Notes: generated by a model from the letters alone, not told the origin. Positions 17,375-26,581 are shown, counted from the first letter of the stretch. The stretch is 64,000 bases of DNA from Polyangiaceae bacterium (GCA_041389725.1 JAWKRG010000014.1:228054-292053), one strand, 5' to 3'. Numbers and translations are program-made.

Positions 17375-20300
17375 CCAGAGCGCGCTGGTGCGGTCGCCTC
17401 CGCTGGTGCGGCAGCCACAGCCGCCGCTCGGGCTCAGCTTCGCATTGGTGTTTGGGCCGGGCACTTCGTCCTGCAGGCAGCGACCCTCTTCGTCGCGCTC
17501 CAAGGGTTTGTCGGCGCCCAGGTACTTGCCCTGGCCCAAGGGCGTCGCGATGTTGCCGGTGTTGCGGTTGTCGTGGTGAAAGCTCTCCCAGGCGATGACC
17601 CCGTCCTGGCTGCCCGCCGTCTTCCAGGCGTAGAGCCAGCCATTTCGTGTGTTGAGCACGACGTCGAGGGCCGCGTCGCCGTCGATGTCCCCGATCGCGG
17701 CCGTGGCAATGATCCACTGGCCGGTGAACTTGGGCCAGCCCGTGGGCTCGCGTCCACAGGCGTCCGCCGCGTGAAGCATGTAGCCGCCGCTGCCGACGAT
17801 CGCCTCGGGATAGCCGTCGTTGGTGAGATCCGCGATGCTGGTGTTGTTGAAGAAGGTGTAGTCCTCGATGGGCACGGGGCTGGCGGGCATCATCAGCCCG
17901 TCTTTGCCGCTCCACATCGCCAACAAGTGCTGAGGCAAGCGATCGAGGGGCTGCGACGAGAGCAGCGCGCCGGCGGCGGTCTGGCTCGAACCCGTGGTCA
18001 CCAGATCCGGCGTGCCGTCCTGATCCATGTCGCCCAGCGACGGCTGGGCGAACAGCGGGAACATCACGTCCGGGCGTTCCGCCTTGGAGTCGGGACCGAA
18101 CCCCGCGGTCGAAAGTCCGCGCTCGATATCGCCCTCCACGTCGCGGGTTGGCAGTGCGTTGGCGGGCAGCCCCGCGAAGGTGTTCTGCTCGGGTTTGGCC
18201 GGCGAAATCAGGGGCGCGCTGCCGTTGCCATGCATGACCGCCTCGGGCTTGCCGTCACCGTCCACGTCTCCGATCACGGGGGAGTTGGGCACGCCTTCGG
18301 ACACTAGGGGGAAGAGCTCGAAGCTAGTCCAGGTGACTGGCCAGCCGGGCAGCACCAAAGAAGGCGCCGCGTTGCCACGGCCATCGATCACGTAGAAGGC
18401 GCCAGTCCCGCCACTGCTGCCGATGCGTTCGTTGGATCCAACGAGAATGTCGGGAATGTCGTCGCCGTTGAAGTCCGCAACGGCGGGCGTAGTCATGATG
18501 CGGCCGTACTCTTGGTTGGCGCCACCCGCCTTGTAGTGGATTTGGATGGGATAGCCGTCGAGATCTGTGCCGTTGGAGCGAAAGCCGTAGACGTAGCCGT
18601 CGAAGGCCGCCTGCAGGATGTCGAGCTTGCCATCCCCATCCATGTCCTCGATCACGGGACTGGCGAAGGTGCCGCGAGCAATCCGATAGGTGGTGTTCAT
18701 GCACACCTGGTCCGCGGGCTTGTCTTGATCCAGGGGACAGCTGGGCACGTCGGGCAGGCGTCGCGGCCAGCCGCTCAGCAGCTTTCCGCTGCTGTCGATG
18801 ACGTAGACCGTGCCCTCGTAGGTGGAAAACACGATCTCCGGCTTGTCGTCGCCATTCAAGTCCGCCACCGCTGGGCTGCTGCTGATGCTCTCGCGGGCGA
18901 GGCTCACGTCGATGGCGCCCGACTTGTACGCCGGCGCCTCGGCGTAGCGCGGATCTTCGGCGCTGAGGCCGTCGATGACGTTGGTGAGGAAGGGGAACCC
19001 CGGCAGCAGCGTCGGTTTGCCACCGGCCAAGGAAAACGCGTGCAGACGGCCATCGGAGGTGCCGAGCACGATGTCGCGGGTGCCGTCGCCGTCCAGATCG
19101 GCCAACTTCGGGCTGGACTCGCCGCTGGCCTCGACTCGTAGCGGAAAGCCTGGCAGCAGGTCGGGATCCGAGTGCACGTAGTAGGCGCGACGCAGCTCGC
19201 CCGGCACGTCGCCGATCTGCCCGCCGTAGTGAGCGATGGAGCGGACGCGAACGGTGATCGTGTACTGGTTCTCGCCGAAGGGACTGTCGACGTCCCATTC
19301 GTGGGTCGGATCAATCTCACGGACGTCGAGTTCCGCCAGGGGATCGCCGTCGCTGCCGAGCACGGTGCTGCTGGGGACGTTCTCGATCTTGCGTACGGTT
19401 TGAAAAGCCGTGTCCTCGGGCTGCACGCCCCGAGCCCACTCGACGATCACGTCGTAGCTGGTAGCGCGGCGTGCGCTGACGGTGCCCACGATGGGCACGG
19501 GCTGAGTCAGCTGATCCTTGTACAGAATCTGAAACCAGAGCGGGCTGGTGATGTCCACGTCCGGGGGAATGCGACCCTCCTGGATCCACTCCACGGCCGA
19601 GTTGGCGTTGATGCGACCGTAGCCGAAGCGTTGGTCGAAGCCGGGTTGAGACCAGAAGTGGCGTGAGTTTTCGCCGCGGGATTCGGGAACGTCCACGTCG
19701 TCCGCGGTCATCAAGAACACCTGCATCACCTCGCCCGCGGACAGTGGTGGGTCGAGGTCGGCCTCCACGCCCATGGAGTAGGCGAGGCCCGATATGCCCG
19801 CGAGGCGACCGGTGGCTTCACTCGAGCACGCCGTGCCCGAGGCGGAGAGGAAGTTCTGCGCGCCGTAGTTGGTGCAGGTGTTGAACGCCAAGAAGCTCTC
19901 AGCCCAGGTGCTCTCCTGACCCAGCATGGTGATGGCATGCACCGGCATGGTGTGGTTGTTGGGCGAGGGCTGGTTCTGGTGCTTGGAGTTCTCGTCAGCC
20001 ATGCTGGCGACGACCACGGTGCCCTTGCCCCAGGCGTAGTCCAAGGCAGCTTGGGCGAAGGGCGACATGTTGATGGTGCCCAGCGCCTCTTGCACCACCT
20101 TGGCGCCATTGTCGGCGGCGTAGATCACGGCCTTGCCGAAGTCCTGGATGTTCGCGATGAAGCTGTCGCCCACGCGCAGCGGCACGAAGCGACAGCCCGG
20201 GCACACGCCAGCCTCTCCGATGCCGTTGTTGGCCTGGCCCGTGGAGTCCTTCGCTTCTCCGGTGCCGTGGCCGTAGCGGGTGTCGTCGTAGGGGTCGTTG

Positions 20301-21010
20301 TCGTTCTTGAAGAAGTCCCAACCCGAGATGTCGTCGACGTAGCCGTTGCCGTCGTCGTCCGTGCCGTCGGAAAAGTTCAGGATCAGATCCCCGGCGTCGA
20401 GCACGCCGTTGCGATTCATGTCGCCCTTCGGTCGCCCGTCAACGGCGTCGGGCATCAGTGTCGGCAAGTCCGCGTAGTCCGCCACGGACAGAATGCCGTC
20501 GCCGTTGCAGTCGAAGCGGTCCAGGGTGGGCTCGGCGGGGTCCAGGGGATCGCAGGGGCTCAGATCCGCGTGCTGGGGCAAGTGGTTCTGCAGCTCGCCC
20601 TTGTTCAGGTACGCCTTTTCGATCAAGTCCCGCTCGTCCCAGCGTATTCCGGAGTCCAACACCGCGATGAGCACCCGGGGATCGCCGATGGTGTGGCGCC
20701 AGGCCAAGTCGATGCTCATGCCCGAAGCGGTCTCGGCGGCGCGCAAGGGCGGTGCGTTGGGGGAGCGGTCGGGAATGAACGAGAAGAACTGCCATTGGCC
20801 CGAGCTACTCGACTTGACGGTGTTGCCCGCCACGAAGCCGTAGTCCGGATCGTTCGGCCAGTTCTCGGGCTTCTTCATGTCCTCGACACTGGCGTCCTTT
20901 GCGGGCGGCCACGCGGCTTCGGCAGTTCCGCGGCTGCCGGCCAGCGTGCACACGAGTCCCAATAGCGCCCAGCTCGCTAGCGAGCGGGTGCGTTTGCCTG
21001 AGCGAGTCAT
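17327..21010 (-). CDS. Secreted subtilisin-like protease with FG-GAP repeats and MYXO-CTERM-like tail
   Basis: A signal peptide (LASWALLGLVCTLAGSRGTAEA) leads to an S8 protease domain. The Asp box is VLIAVLDSGIRW and the His box is DTRYGHGTGE. The Ser box reads CSSEATGRLAG where most family members have GTSMATPHVAG, so the Ser is kept but its surroundings are unusual. Two calcium-type loops (DCNGDGILSVADYADL, DMNRNGVLDAGDLILNF) lie between Asp and His. After about residue 590 come repeated DLDGDG/DFNGDD FG-GAP units. The end is a Cys-Gly motif, a helix and RRRPRS, as in MYXO-CTERM sorting. ATG at 21010 follows GGAGGAAAC. Confidence 0.9.
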   Translation of the reverse strand: MTRSGKRTRSLASWALLGLVCTLAGSRGTAEAAWPPAKDASVEDMKKPENWPNDPDYGFVAGNTVKSSSSGQWQFFSFIPDRSPNAPPLRAAETASGMSIDLAWRHTIGDPRVLIAVLDSGIRWDERDLIEKAYLNKGELQNHLPQHADLSPCDPLDPAEPTLDRFDCNGDGILSVADYADLPTLMPDAVDGRPKGDMNRNGVLDAGDLILNFSDGTDDDGNGYVDDISGWDFFKNDNDPYDDTRYGHGTGEAKDSTGQANNGIGEAGVCPGCRFVPLRVGDSFIANIQDFGKAVIYAADNGAKVVQEALGTINMSPFAQAALDYAWGKGTVVVASMADENSKHQNQPSPNNHTMPVHAITMLGQESTWAESFLAFNTCTNYGAQNFLSASGTACSSEATGRLAGISGLAYSMGVEADLDPPLSAGEVMQVFLMTADDVDVPESRGENSRHFWSQPGFDQRFGYGRINANSAVEWIQEGRIPPDVDITSPLWFQILYKDQLTQPVPIVGTVSARRATSYDVIVEWARGVQPEDTAFQTVRKIENVPSSTVLGSDGDPLAELDVREIDPTHEWDVDSPFGENQYTITVRVRSIAHYGGQIGDVPGELRRAYYVHSDPDLLPGFPLRVEASGESSPKLADLDGDGTRDIVLGTSDGRLHAFSLAGGKPTLLPGFPFLTNVIDGLSAEDPRYAEAPAYKSGAIDVSLARESISSSPAVADLNGDDKPEIVFSTYEGTVYVIDSSGKLLSGWPRRLPDVPSCPLDQDKPADQVCMNTTYRIARGTFASPVIEDMDGDGKLDILQAAFDGYVYGFRSNGTDLDGYPIQIHYKAGGANQEYGRIMTTPAVADFNGDDIPDILVGSNERIGSSGGTGAFYVIDGRGNAAPSLVLPGWPVTWTSFELFPLVSEGVPNSPVIGDVDGDGKPEAVMHGNGSAPLISPAKPEQNTFAGLPANALPTRDVEGDIERGLSTAGFGPDSKAERPDVMFPLFAQPSLGDMDQDGTPDLVTTGSSQTAAGALLSSQPLDRLPQHLLAMWSGKDGLMMPASPVPIEDYTFFNNTSIADLTNDGYPEAIVGSGGYMLHAADACGREPTGWPKFTGQWIIATAAIGDIDGDAALDVVLNTRNGWLYAWKTAGSQDGVIAWESFHHDNRNTGNIATPLGQGKYLGADKPLERDEEGRCLQDEVPGPNTNAKLSPSGGCGCRTSGGDRTSALWLLLGLGLLARRRPRS

Positions 21011-21039
21011 GTTTCCTCCACCAGGGAGCTCGGGTTTCG

Positions 21040-21648
21040 TCAATTGTCGCCGAAGAGGTCCTGAATCTTGGTCTCCAGTGCAACGGCGATCTTGTACAAG
21101 CTGGAGATGGACGGGCTGGATTCTGCACGTTCGATTTGAGACAGCAGGGAAATACTGAGGCTCGTGCGGCGGCTCATCTGCTTGAGGGTGAGCTCTTTGC
21201 TCTTGCGCATGGTGCGAATCGTGTCGCCGATGATCTTGTGCAGCTGCTCCTCAGGAGTGCGCGCCAAGCCCTTCTTCTTCATCACGCGAGCGATGACCTC
21301 GCGGAACTCTTCGACGTTGAAGGGCTTCTTGATGTAGTCGACGGCGTCGAGCTTCATCGAGGCCACCGCGGTGTCCAAGTTGGGGTGGGCGGTGAACATC
21401 ACGACGGCCAGGTCGTTGTCGAAGCCACGAATGCGCTTGAGCACTTCGATGCCGTCCAGCTTCGGCATCATCAAGTCGAGAATGACGACGTGAAAGCTGC
21501 CGCGCTTGACTTCGTCTTCGACCAAGGTCGGGTCGCTCTGGGTCGCGACTTCGAAGCCATCCTTCTCGAGCAGGGTCTGCATGTACTCGCAAATGGCCTT
21601 GTCGTCGTCGACGATGAGGATCCTGACGGCGGGTACTTCTATGGCCAC
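21040..21648 (-). CDS. Response regulator with C-terminal XRE-type helix-turn-helix
   Basis: The receiver domain spans residues 8-125, with acidic cluster VDDD, phospho-acceptor Asp58 in VVILDLMMP, the Thr in MFTAHP and the Lys in IKKPF. The output domain from about residue 143 is a lambda-repressor-type helix-turn-helix: LTLKQMSRRTSLSISLLSQIERAESSPSISSLYKIA. This pairing is less common than OmpR or NarL outputs. No histidine kinase is adjacent. The gene ends 29 bp before the giant subtilase gene on the same strand and may control or accompany it. GTG start, with AAGGAG upstream. Confidence 0.9.
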   Translation of the reverse strand: MAIEVPAVRILIVDDDKAICEYMQTLLEKDGFEVATQSDPTLVEDEVKRGSFHVVILDLMMPKLDGIEVLKRIRGFDNDLAVVMFTAHPNLDTAVASMKLDAVDYIKKPFNVEEFREVIARVMKKKGLARTPEEQLHKIIGDTIRTMRKSKELTLKQMSRRTSLSISLLSQIERAESSPSISSLYKIAVALETKIQDLFGDN

Positions 21649-21800
21649 GCTGACTCCTTGTGCAGGGCTTTTGTCAGCCCCAATTTTAGTGACACGAGAA
21701 TAGCGCAGTGGGGCGATTCAGTGTGAACGGTTTTCGCTCCAGCGGTATCCCACACTGTCCTACCCCGTCCTGCCAAAGTCGGGATGCTACCTTCAACAGC

Positions 21801-22382
21801 GTGAGTGACTGCTACACCCGCCGCCTCGACGACGCGCTGGCGCTTGCCAGCGACGCTTTTCGCTCCATTCGCCGCAAGGGCTCGGGCGTGCCGTACTTGT
21901 CGCATCTGCTGTCCGTGGCCGCGCTGGTAGCGGAGCACGGGGGCGACGAGGACCAGATCGTGGCGGCCCTGCTGCACGACGTGCTGGAGGACATTCGCCA
22001 CATCAGCGCCGATGATCTGGAAGCGCGCTTCGGCAAGCGCGTGCGTGACTACGTAGTGGCGCTGAGTGACACCACCGAGCATCCCAAGCCACCCTGGGAG
22101 GAGCGCAAGCGCGCCTATCTCCAGCTACTGCGCTACAAGGGCGCCGATCTGAAGCTGATCAGCGCGGCGGACAAGCTGCACAACGCCAGCACCATGGTGC
22201 GCGACTACGCCGTGGTGGGCGATGCGCTCTGGGATCGCTTCACCGCGACCCGCGAGCAGACCCTTTGGTACTACCGCGAGGTCCACGCTGCGCTGAGTCA
22301 CGACTTCGATCACGCGATCGTGCATGAACTTCACGCTACCGTGCGGCGGCTGCACGAGCTCGCGGGCGAATCCTTGGAGTAG
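21801..22382 (+). CDS. HD-domain hydrolase, RelA/SpoT hydrolase-like (small alarmone hydrolase type)
   Basis: The protein carries only a metal-dependent HD domain: HLLSVAALVAEHGGDEDQIVAALLHDVLED, then FGKRVRDYV and AADKLHNASTM. The HD followed by an ED pair and the later DKLHN match (p)ppGpp hydrolases of the SpoT/MESH1 kind. No synthetase or TGS domain is present, so it would only degrade alarmone or a similar nucleotide; this is inference. The GTG at 21801 gives a standard N-terminus; an upstream GTG at 21708 is possible. It converges with selD. Confidence 0.75.
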   Translation: MSDCYTRRLDDALALASDAFRSIRRKGSGVPYLSHLLSVAALVAEHGGDEDQIVAALLHDVLEDIRHISADDLEARFGKRVRDYVVALSDTTEHPKPPWEERKRAYLQLLRYKGADLKLISAADKLHNASTMVRDYAVVGDALWDRFTATREQTLWYYREVHAALSHDFDHAIVHELHATVRRLHELAGESLE

Positions 22383-22492
22383 GGGAGCATGCCCCATCCT
22401 GGAGTAGCCTTCGCGACTGGGCGGGCGTATGACAACCGCAAAGGCGCCAAGGTCGCGAAGAGTCGCAAAGGGTTGGTTGGACTACGGCGTGG

Positions 22493-23518
22493 TCACTCTT
22501 CGATGGCGATCACTTCGGTGTCCGCGATGATTTCGCCGATGCATGCCGCCGGTTCCGGCAGCGCATCGAGCAGCGCCTCGACGTCCTCGGGCGCCACGCA
22601 CAAGAGCAGCCCGCCACTGGTCTGCGCATCCGCCAAGAGCGCGAGTTCGGCTGTGGCGAGGGACTCGGCGCTCCGCACCATGCGCGATACGTGGGCAAGG
22701 TTGCGCTTGCTGCCGCCAGGAATGTGCGCCGCCGCGGCCGCTTCGAGGGCGCCGGGCAAGCGCGGCACTTTCGCAAAGTGAAGGCGCGCGCCGACGCGGC
22801 TCTCCTCCAAGATGTGCGCCAGATGGCCGAGTAGACCGAAGCCTGTCACGTCCGTAGCGGCGCTCACCGTGACGGCCCGCGCCGCTTCGGCCGCGGCGCG
22901 ATTGCTGGTGAGCATCGACGTCGTCATGGCCTCCACGGCTTCATCGCTCGTCGCGCTGGCTTTCGCGGCTTGCGCGATCAAGCCGGTGCCCAGCGCTTTG
23001 CTCAGGATCAGCTGATCCCCGGGCCTCGCCCCCGCATGCGTCCAGGCTTTGCCGGGCTCCACGCTGCCGATCACGGTCAGCCCCACCTTCGGCTCCGTGT
23101 CTCGTACGCTGTGTCCACCGACGATGGCGCAGTCACAGGCCGCGCACGCCGCATGGGTGCCCGCGACGATCTCGCTCACCACATCGAGCCCGAGTTCGTC
23201 CGGCATGCCCAAGAAGGACAGTGCAAGCTCCGGCGTGCCGCCCATGGCGTACACGTCCGAGAGCGCGTTGAACGCTGCGATCATGCCGAACTGCCGCGGA
23301 TCGTCGACGATGGGAGTGATCACGTCCACCGTGAGCAGCAGCTCCCGCTCCGCGCCCGGCGGACGCACCACCGCCGCGTCATCCAGCTTGCCGAAGGACT
23401 TCAGCCACGGATGACTGGGCGAGGGTAGGTGTTTCAGGATCTGGACCAGATCCTCAGCCGGCAGCTTGCGGGCTCAACCACCGCCGCGAGCCAGCCGAGT
23501 CAGTTTGACTTCCGCCAT
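22493..23518 (-). CDS. selD: Selenide, water dikinase with in-frame UGA (selenoprotein SelD)
   Basis: SelD makes selenophosphate, the selenium donor for selenocysteine synthesis. The ATG at 23518 sits behind AAAGGAGGCTACGG and opens MAEVKLTRLARGGG. The next codon is TGA (23474-23476), and the frame then continues without break through ARKLPAEDLVQIL, DVITPIVDDP, NALSDVYAMGG, GGHSVRD, ATDVTGFGLLGH and QTSGGLL. The UGA falls exactly at the catalytic Cys/Sec position of SelD (usually C-G-C-K). A hairpin lies 19 nt after it. Read this way the protein has the normal 341 residues. A standard gene caller would start at 23371 and lose the active site. Confidence 0.92.
23436..23454 (-). promoter_or_regulatory. 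bSECIS-like hairpin for selenocysteine insertion in selD
   Basis: On the mRNA strand the sequence is AGGATCTGGTCCAGATCCT: a perfect 8-bp stem closed by a three-base loop GUC. It begins 19 nt after the UGA. SelB-binding SECIS elements are stem-loops just downstream of the UGA with an apical G-U. Position and loop both fit. Confidence 0.8.
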
Positions 23519-23972
23519 CCGTAGCCTCCTTTCCACGCCGACAAAGCCCGAAGCCGCCAGCGGCGTCAAATGAACCAAGCGCGGCAGGCGCGGCTCGGGC
23601 GGATCCGTCCTCTGGCGGTGGCCGCACAGCTCGCTCGCGGGGCTTGCCGTGCTGGGGTTGGGGTCTAGCCCTCAGCGGCGCGAGGGAACTAATCAACAGC
23701 CGCGCGTCCCTCCCGCGCGCTTCGTGTTCGCTCGGGCGCGCGCTTCGTGTTCGCTCGGGCGCCCGCCTCGCTTCGCTGTCGGCGACTCGCGACGCGCCAA
23801 TTTCCTCACGGGCCGTGGGCTCGCTACCGTGGCGAAACCCCGACGTCGGTGACGGCGATGGCGACGGACACGCGTGATTGGGGAAGTGACGGGAGATCCG
23901 CGGCTGCGTCAGCGACCGTTGCCGGACAGACGTGAGCGGACAGGCGGTCAGCGTGAACTCAGTGAGCGGCGC
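23519..23972. other. Intergenic region upstream of selD, no gene seen
   Basis: This stretch holds the selD leader and a short tandem repeat (see next entry). I looked for a tRNA-Sec and for protein-like frames and found neither. Part of it is low in complexity (CGCGCTTCG runs). Confidence 0.5.
23715..23760 (+). repeat. 23-bp tandem repeat, two copies
   Basis: Bases 23715-23737 and 23738-23760 are identical 23-mers (GCGCGCTTCGTGTTCGCTCG followed by GGC), with a partial third unit after them. It is non-coding and has no obvious function. Confidence 0.9.
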
Positions 23973-24263
23973 CTACGGAGGCGAGCACACGGTGGAGCAA
24001 TTGGACTGTCTGCACGAGTCGCGCGCGGCGAGCACGCCAGCGTAGTCGGCGAACTGCTGCTTGCAGTCGTTGACGCACGCATCGTCCGTGCACGTGCTGT
24101 TGCACCCACTGAACTGGACCGCGTCGGGATGATTGGCGAGAGCCGTGGATTCGGCGCAGCAGGACTGCCGGGTGCACTTCTGGCACTCGGTGTCTGCGAC
24201 GCGAGCGTGTCGCGCAGGCGTTTCTACTGTTGGCTGGCGGGAGCCATTGGCGCAATTGAGCAA
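23973..24263 (-). CDS. Cys-rich small protein, probably secreted; N-terminus uncertain
   Basis: About 70 residues carry twelve or so cysteines: ECQKCTRQSCCAES, CNSTCTDDACVNDCKQQF and SCRQSNCSTVC. Such disulfide-rich domains with a CC pair are frequent in exported proteins of myxobacteria. No convincing signal peptide precedes the domain; the frame runs upstream into a repeated TTGAGCAA-type motif at 24256-24274. The true 5' end may therefore be lost or rearranged. The TTG at 24263 is a formal start only. Confidence 0.5.
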   Translation of the reverse strand: MLNCANGSRQPTVETPARHARVADTECQKCTRQSCCAESTALANHPDAVQFSGCNSTCTDDACVNDCKQQFADYAGVLAARDSCRQSNCSTVCSPP

Positions 24264-24274
24264 AAGTTGCGCAA
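24256..24274. repeat. TTGMGCAA-N3-TTGMGCAA motif, copy 1
   Basis: TTGAGCAAAAGTTGCGCAA: two octamers 11 bp apart centre to centre. A related octamer (TTGGCGCAA) lies just to the left. The other copies are at 59093, 60534 and 62384. Confidence 0.7.
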
Positions 24275-24291
24275 CTCGGAAACGTAGCGGC

Positions 24292-25023
24292 TCAACCCCG
24301 ACGTTCCTTGAGCGCGCTCAGTTCGCGTTCCAGCTCGCGCACGCGGGCCAGCGCCGCTTCCTTCTCTGCGCGCTCGGCTTCCTTCTCTGCGTGCTCGGTC
24401 TCCGACTGAGTGAGCCACGGTCGCGTGGCCTCACGGTCTTCGGAAATGCGCACGGGGTCCGCCCACAGCCACGCGTCGATCGCGTCGGAGAACACCGGCC
24501 CATCGCCGAAGTGCGTTCGCTCGAGAACGCCGTCACGCCGCACCCACTGCTGAATCGCGACGGGACCGCCCATGGTCGACGGGCCGTGGCGCTCGGGATC
24601 GAGGATCCAGAGTTCCTCGACGCCGCTGGCCGCGTACTTCTCGTGGATGTCGCGATAGTCCTTGTAAGGGTGTGCCTTGCTCACGACCTCGATAGCGAGC
24701 CGCGGAGGAACGTGCCCTGGCTTCCAGAGACGCAGGCTCGTCAGAGGCTCCGTGCGCGGTGGCGCCGGGGTGATCAGGGCCACGTCGGGATCGATCCCAA
24801 CCTTGGGATTCGGTTCGGACCAGCGCAGAGCGAGGTTGCGCGCCACGACGGCGTCGAGGGACGTACGAGCCGTCCAGGCCTTCAACAGTGCAACCAGATA
24901 CTCCAATAGCAGATCGTGTTCGTGGGACTCGGGCACGGGGACCTCCGGGAGGACCCACGCATCGGCATCTCGTCGCACCGTGTAGCTGACGGTCGCGAAT
25001 CCAGCGGATTCGGTCATGGTCAT
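24292..25023 (-). CDS. Uma2-family (DUF820) PD-(D/E)XK-fold protein
   Basis: This family has a restriction-endonuclease fold and is common in cyanobacteria and myxobacteria; its role is not established. Visible marks are EHDLLLEYLVALLKAW, VGIDPDVALI, PPRLAIEVVSKAHPYKDYRDIHEKY and GVEELWILDPE. The Asp in DPDVAL and Glu in AIEVVSK are the usual catalytic acids. The C-terminus ends in a Glu/Lys/Arg coiled coil. It stands alone between a Cys-rich gene and tryptophanase. Confidence 0.85.
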   Translation of the reverse strand: MTMTESAGFATVSYTVRRDADAWVLPEVPVPESHEHDLLLEYLVALLKAWTARTSLDAVVARNLALRWSEPNPKVGIDPDVALITPAPPRTEPLTSLRLWKPGHVPPRLAIEVVSKAHPYKDYRDIHEKYAASGVEELWILDPERHGPSTMGGPVAIQQWVRRDGVLERTHFGDGPVFSDAIDAWLWADPVRISEDREATRPWLTQSETEHAEKEAERAEKEAALARVRELERELSALKERRG

Positions 25024-25071
25024 GAGTGTACCTCGCGCAGGTTGGGCATGCCGCTGCCTAGTGCAGGATGT

Positions 25072-26415
25072 TCACACCGGTGCGAGCTTGGCGCTGAAGT
25101 GCCGGAGTGCCTTCGGCGCTCCGGTGATGCGCAGCCCGCGGATGGAGCTGGCGCGGGCTGCGACGCGTTCGGCTGTTTCGATCACCCAGTCCACGTGCGA
25201 GGCGGTGTAGACGCGGCGGGGAAGGGCAAGGCGCACGAGCTCGTGGCGCGCCGCTTCGTCGAACATCAGACTTCCGATCTCCACGCTGCGCACGCCACCT
25301 TCGCGGAAGAGCTCCACCGCTAGTGCCTGGGCCGGGAACTCTGCGGGAGGAATGTGCGGCAGCGCCTTCTTCGCGTCGATGAACACCGCGTGCCCACCCA
25401 AGGGCTCCACGATCGGCAAGCCCGCGGCTTTGATGCCGCGGCCCAGATACGCGATGGTGGCTTGGCGATAGCGTAGATAGTGCGAGTCGAGGGCCTCCTC
25501 CAAGCCGACGGCCATCGCTTCCAAGTCGCGGCCCGCGAGACCGCCGTAGGTTGGAAATCCTTCGGTCAAGATCAACAGCTCCTCGAAGCGCTGGGCCCAG
25601 TCGGAAATGTTCGTGGCCAGGATGCCGCCGATGTTGACGATGCCGTCCTTCTTCGCGCTGATGGTGCAGCCGTCAGCCAAGCGGAACATCTCTTGCGCCA
25701 CCGCTTTCGGGCCAGCGCTCTTTTCGTTCAGCTCGCGCTGATGCACGAGCCACGCGTTCTCGGCGAAGCGAGCAGCGTCCAGGAACAGGGGGATCTTGGC
25801 GCGGTCGCAGCGCGCGCGGACGGCCCGCAGGTTCTCCAGGGAAACGGGCAGACCGCCGGCAGCGTTGTTGGTCAGCGTGACCATCACCAAGGGCACGCGC
25901 GCCGTGCCGCTGAGTGCGCGATCCAGCGCTTCCAGGTCCATGTCGCCGCCGAAGGTGCCGCCGCCCACGGGAATGTCCAGAGCGGTGCCGCCGTGGTGCT
26001 CCAGGTTCGCGCGCGTCGTGTCGAAGTGGGTGTTGTTCGGCACTACGTCACCGGGCTTGACGATGGATTCGAACAGGATGCGCTCCGCAGCGCGCCCCTG
26101 ATGCGTGGGGAAGATGTGAGTGAAACCGGTCAGCTCCGCCACGGTGCTGCGGAAATGATCGAAAGAGCGACTGCCCGCGTAGGACTCGTCACCGGCGAGC
26201 ATGCCCGCCCACTGTTGATCGCTCATTGCGCCCGTGCCCGAGTCGGTCAACAGGTCCACGGTCACCTGGGTCGCCGGAATGCGGAACAGGTTGTAGTGCG
26301 CCGCTTCGAGCAGACGAGAGCGCTCCGCCTTCGTGGTGAGCTGAATGCGCTCCACGGCCTTGATGCGGAAGGGCTCGATGATGGTGCGAAAGGGAGGTTC
26401 GTCGTGAAGGGTCAT
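25072..26415 (-). CDS. tnaA: Tryptophanase / beta-eliminating lyase
   Basis: This PLP enzyme cleaves tryptophan to indole, pyruvate and ammonia; tyrosine phenol-lyase is a close relative. Conserved stretches are LLTDSGTGAMSDQQWAGML, FTHIFPTHQGRAAERIL, DAARFAENAWLV and SAKKDGIVNIGG, whose lysine binds PLP. The ATG at 26415 gives the usual N-terminus (MTLHDEPPFRTIIEPFRIK) and 447 residues. The divergent Rrf2 regulator 166 bp away may control it. Which amino acid is used cannot be settled by eye. Confidence 0.9.
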   Translation of the reverse strand: MTLHDEPPFRTIIEPFRIKAVERIQLTTKAERSRLLEAAHYNLFRIPATQVTVDLLTDSGTGAMSDQQWAGMLAGDESYAGSRSFDHFRSTVAELTGFTHIFPTHQGRAAERILFESIVKPGDVVPNNTHFDTTRANLEHHGGTALDIPVGGGTFGGDMDLEALDRALSGTARVPLVMVTLTNNAAGGLPVSLENLRAVRARCDRAKIPLFLDAARFAENAWLVHQRELNEKSAGPKAVAQEMFRLADGCTISAKKDGIVNIGGILATNISDWAQRFEELLILTEGFPTYGGLAGRDLEAMAVGLEEALDSHYLRYRQATIAYLGRGIKAAGLPIVEPLGGHAVFIDAKKALPHIPPAEFPAQALAVELFREGGVRSVEIGSLMFDEAARHELVRLALPRRVYTASHVDWVIETAERVAARASSIRGLRITGAPKALRHFSAKLAPV

Positions 26416-26581
26416 GATGTGCTCGGGCTCCTGCCCACAAAAGGCGCGCAATCATAGCGCCGCCGCGCAGGCTTGGCGGAAGGGGAAACGTCGACGTGAT
26501 TTGCGCCATTTGGGTTGACGACTGCGGGCGTCTCAGTTCATGTGTGACCCTCACCTGGTCTGGCTTCCCTGCACTCCCAAA

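Noticed and set aside
22493..23518. selD as a pseudogene with a nonsense codon
   Set aside because: The UGA is exactly at the Sec position, a SECIS-like hairpin follows, and the rest of the gene is intact.
23519..23972. A tRNA-Sec gene next to selD
   Set aside because: No long acceptor and extra arm with a UCA anticodon could be drawn in this stretch.
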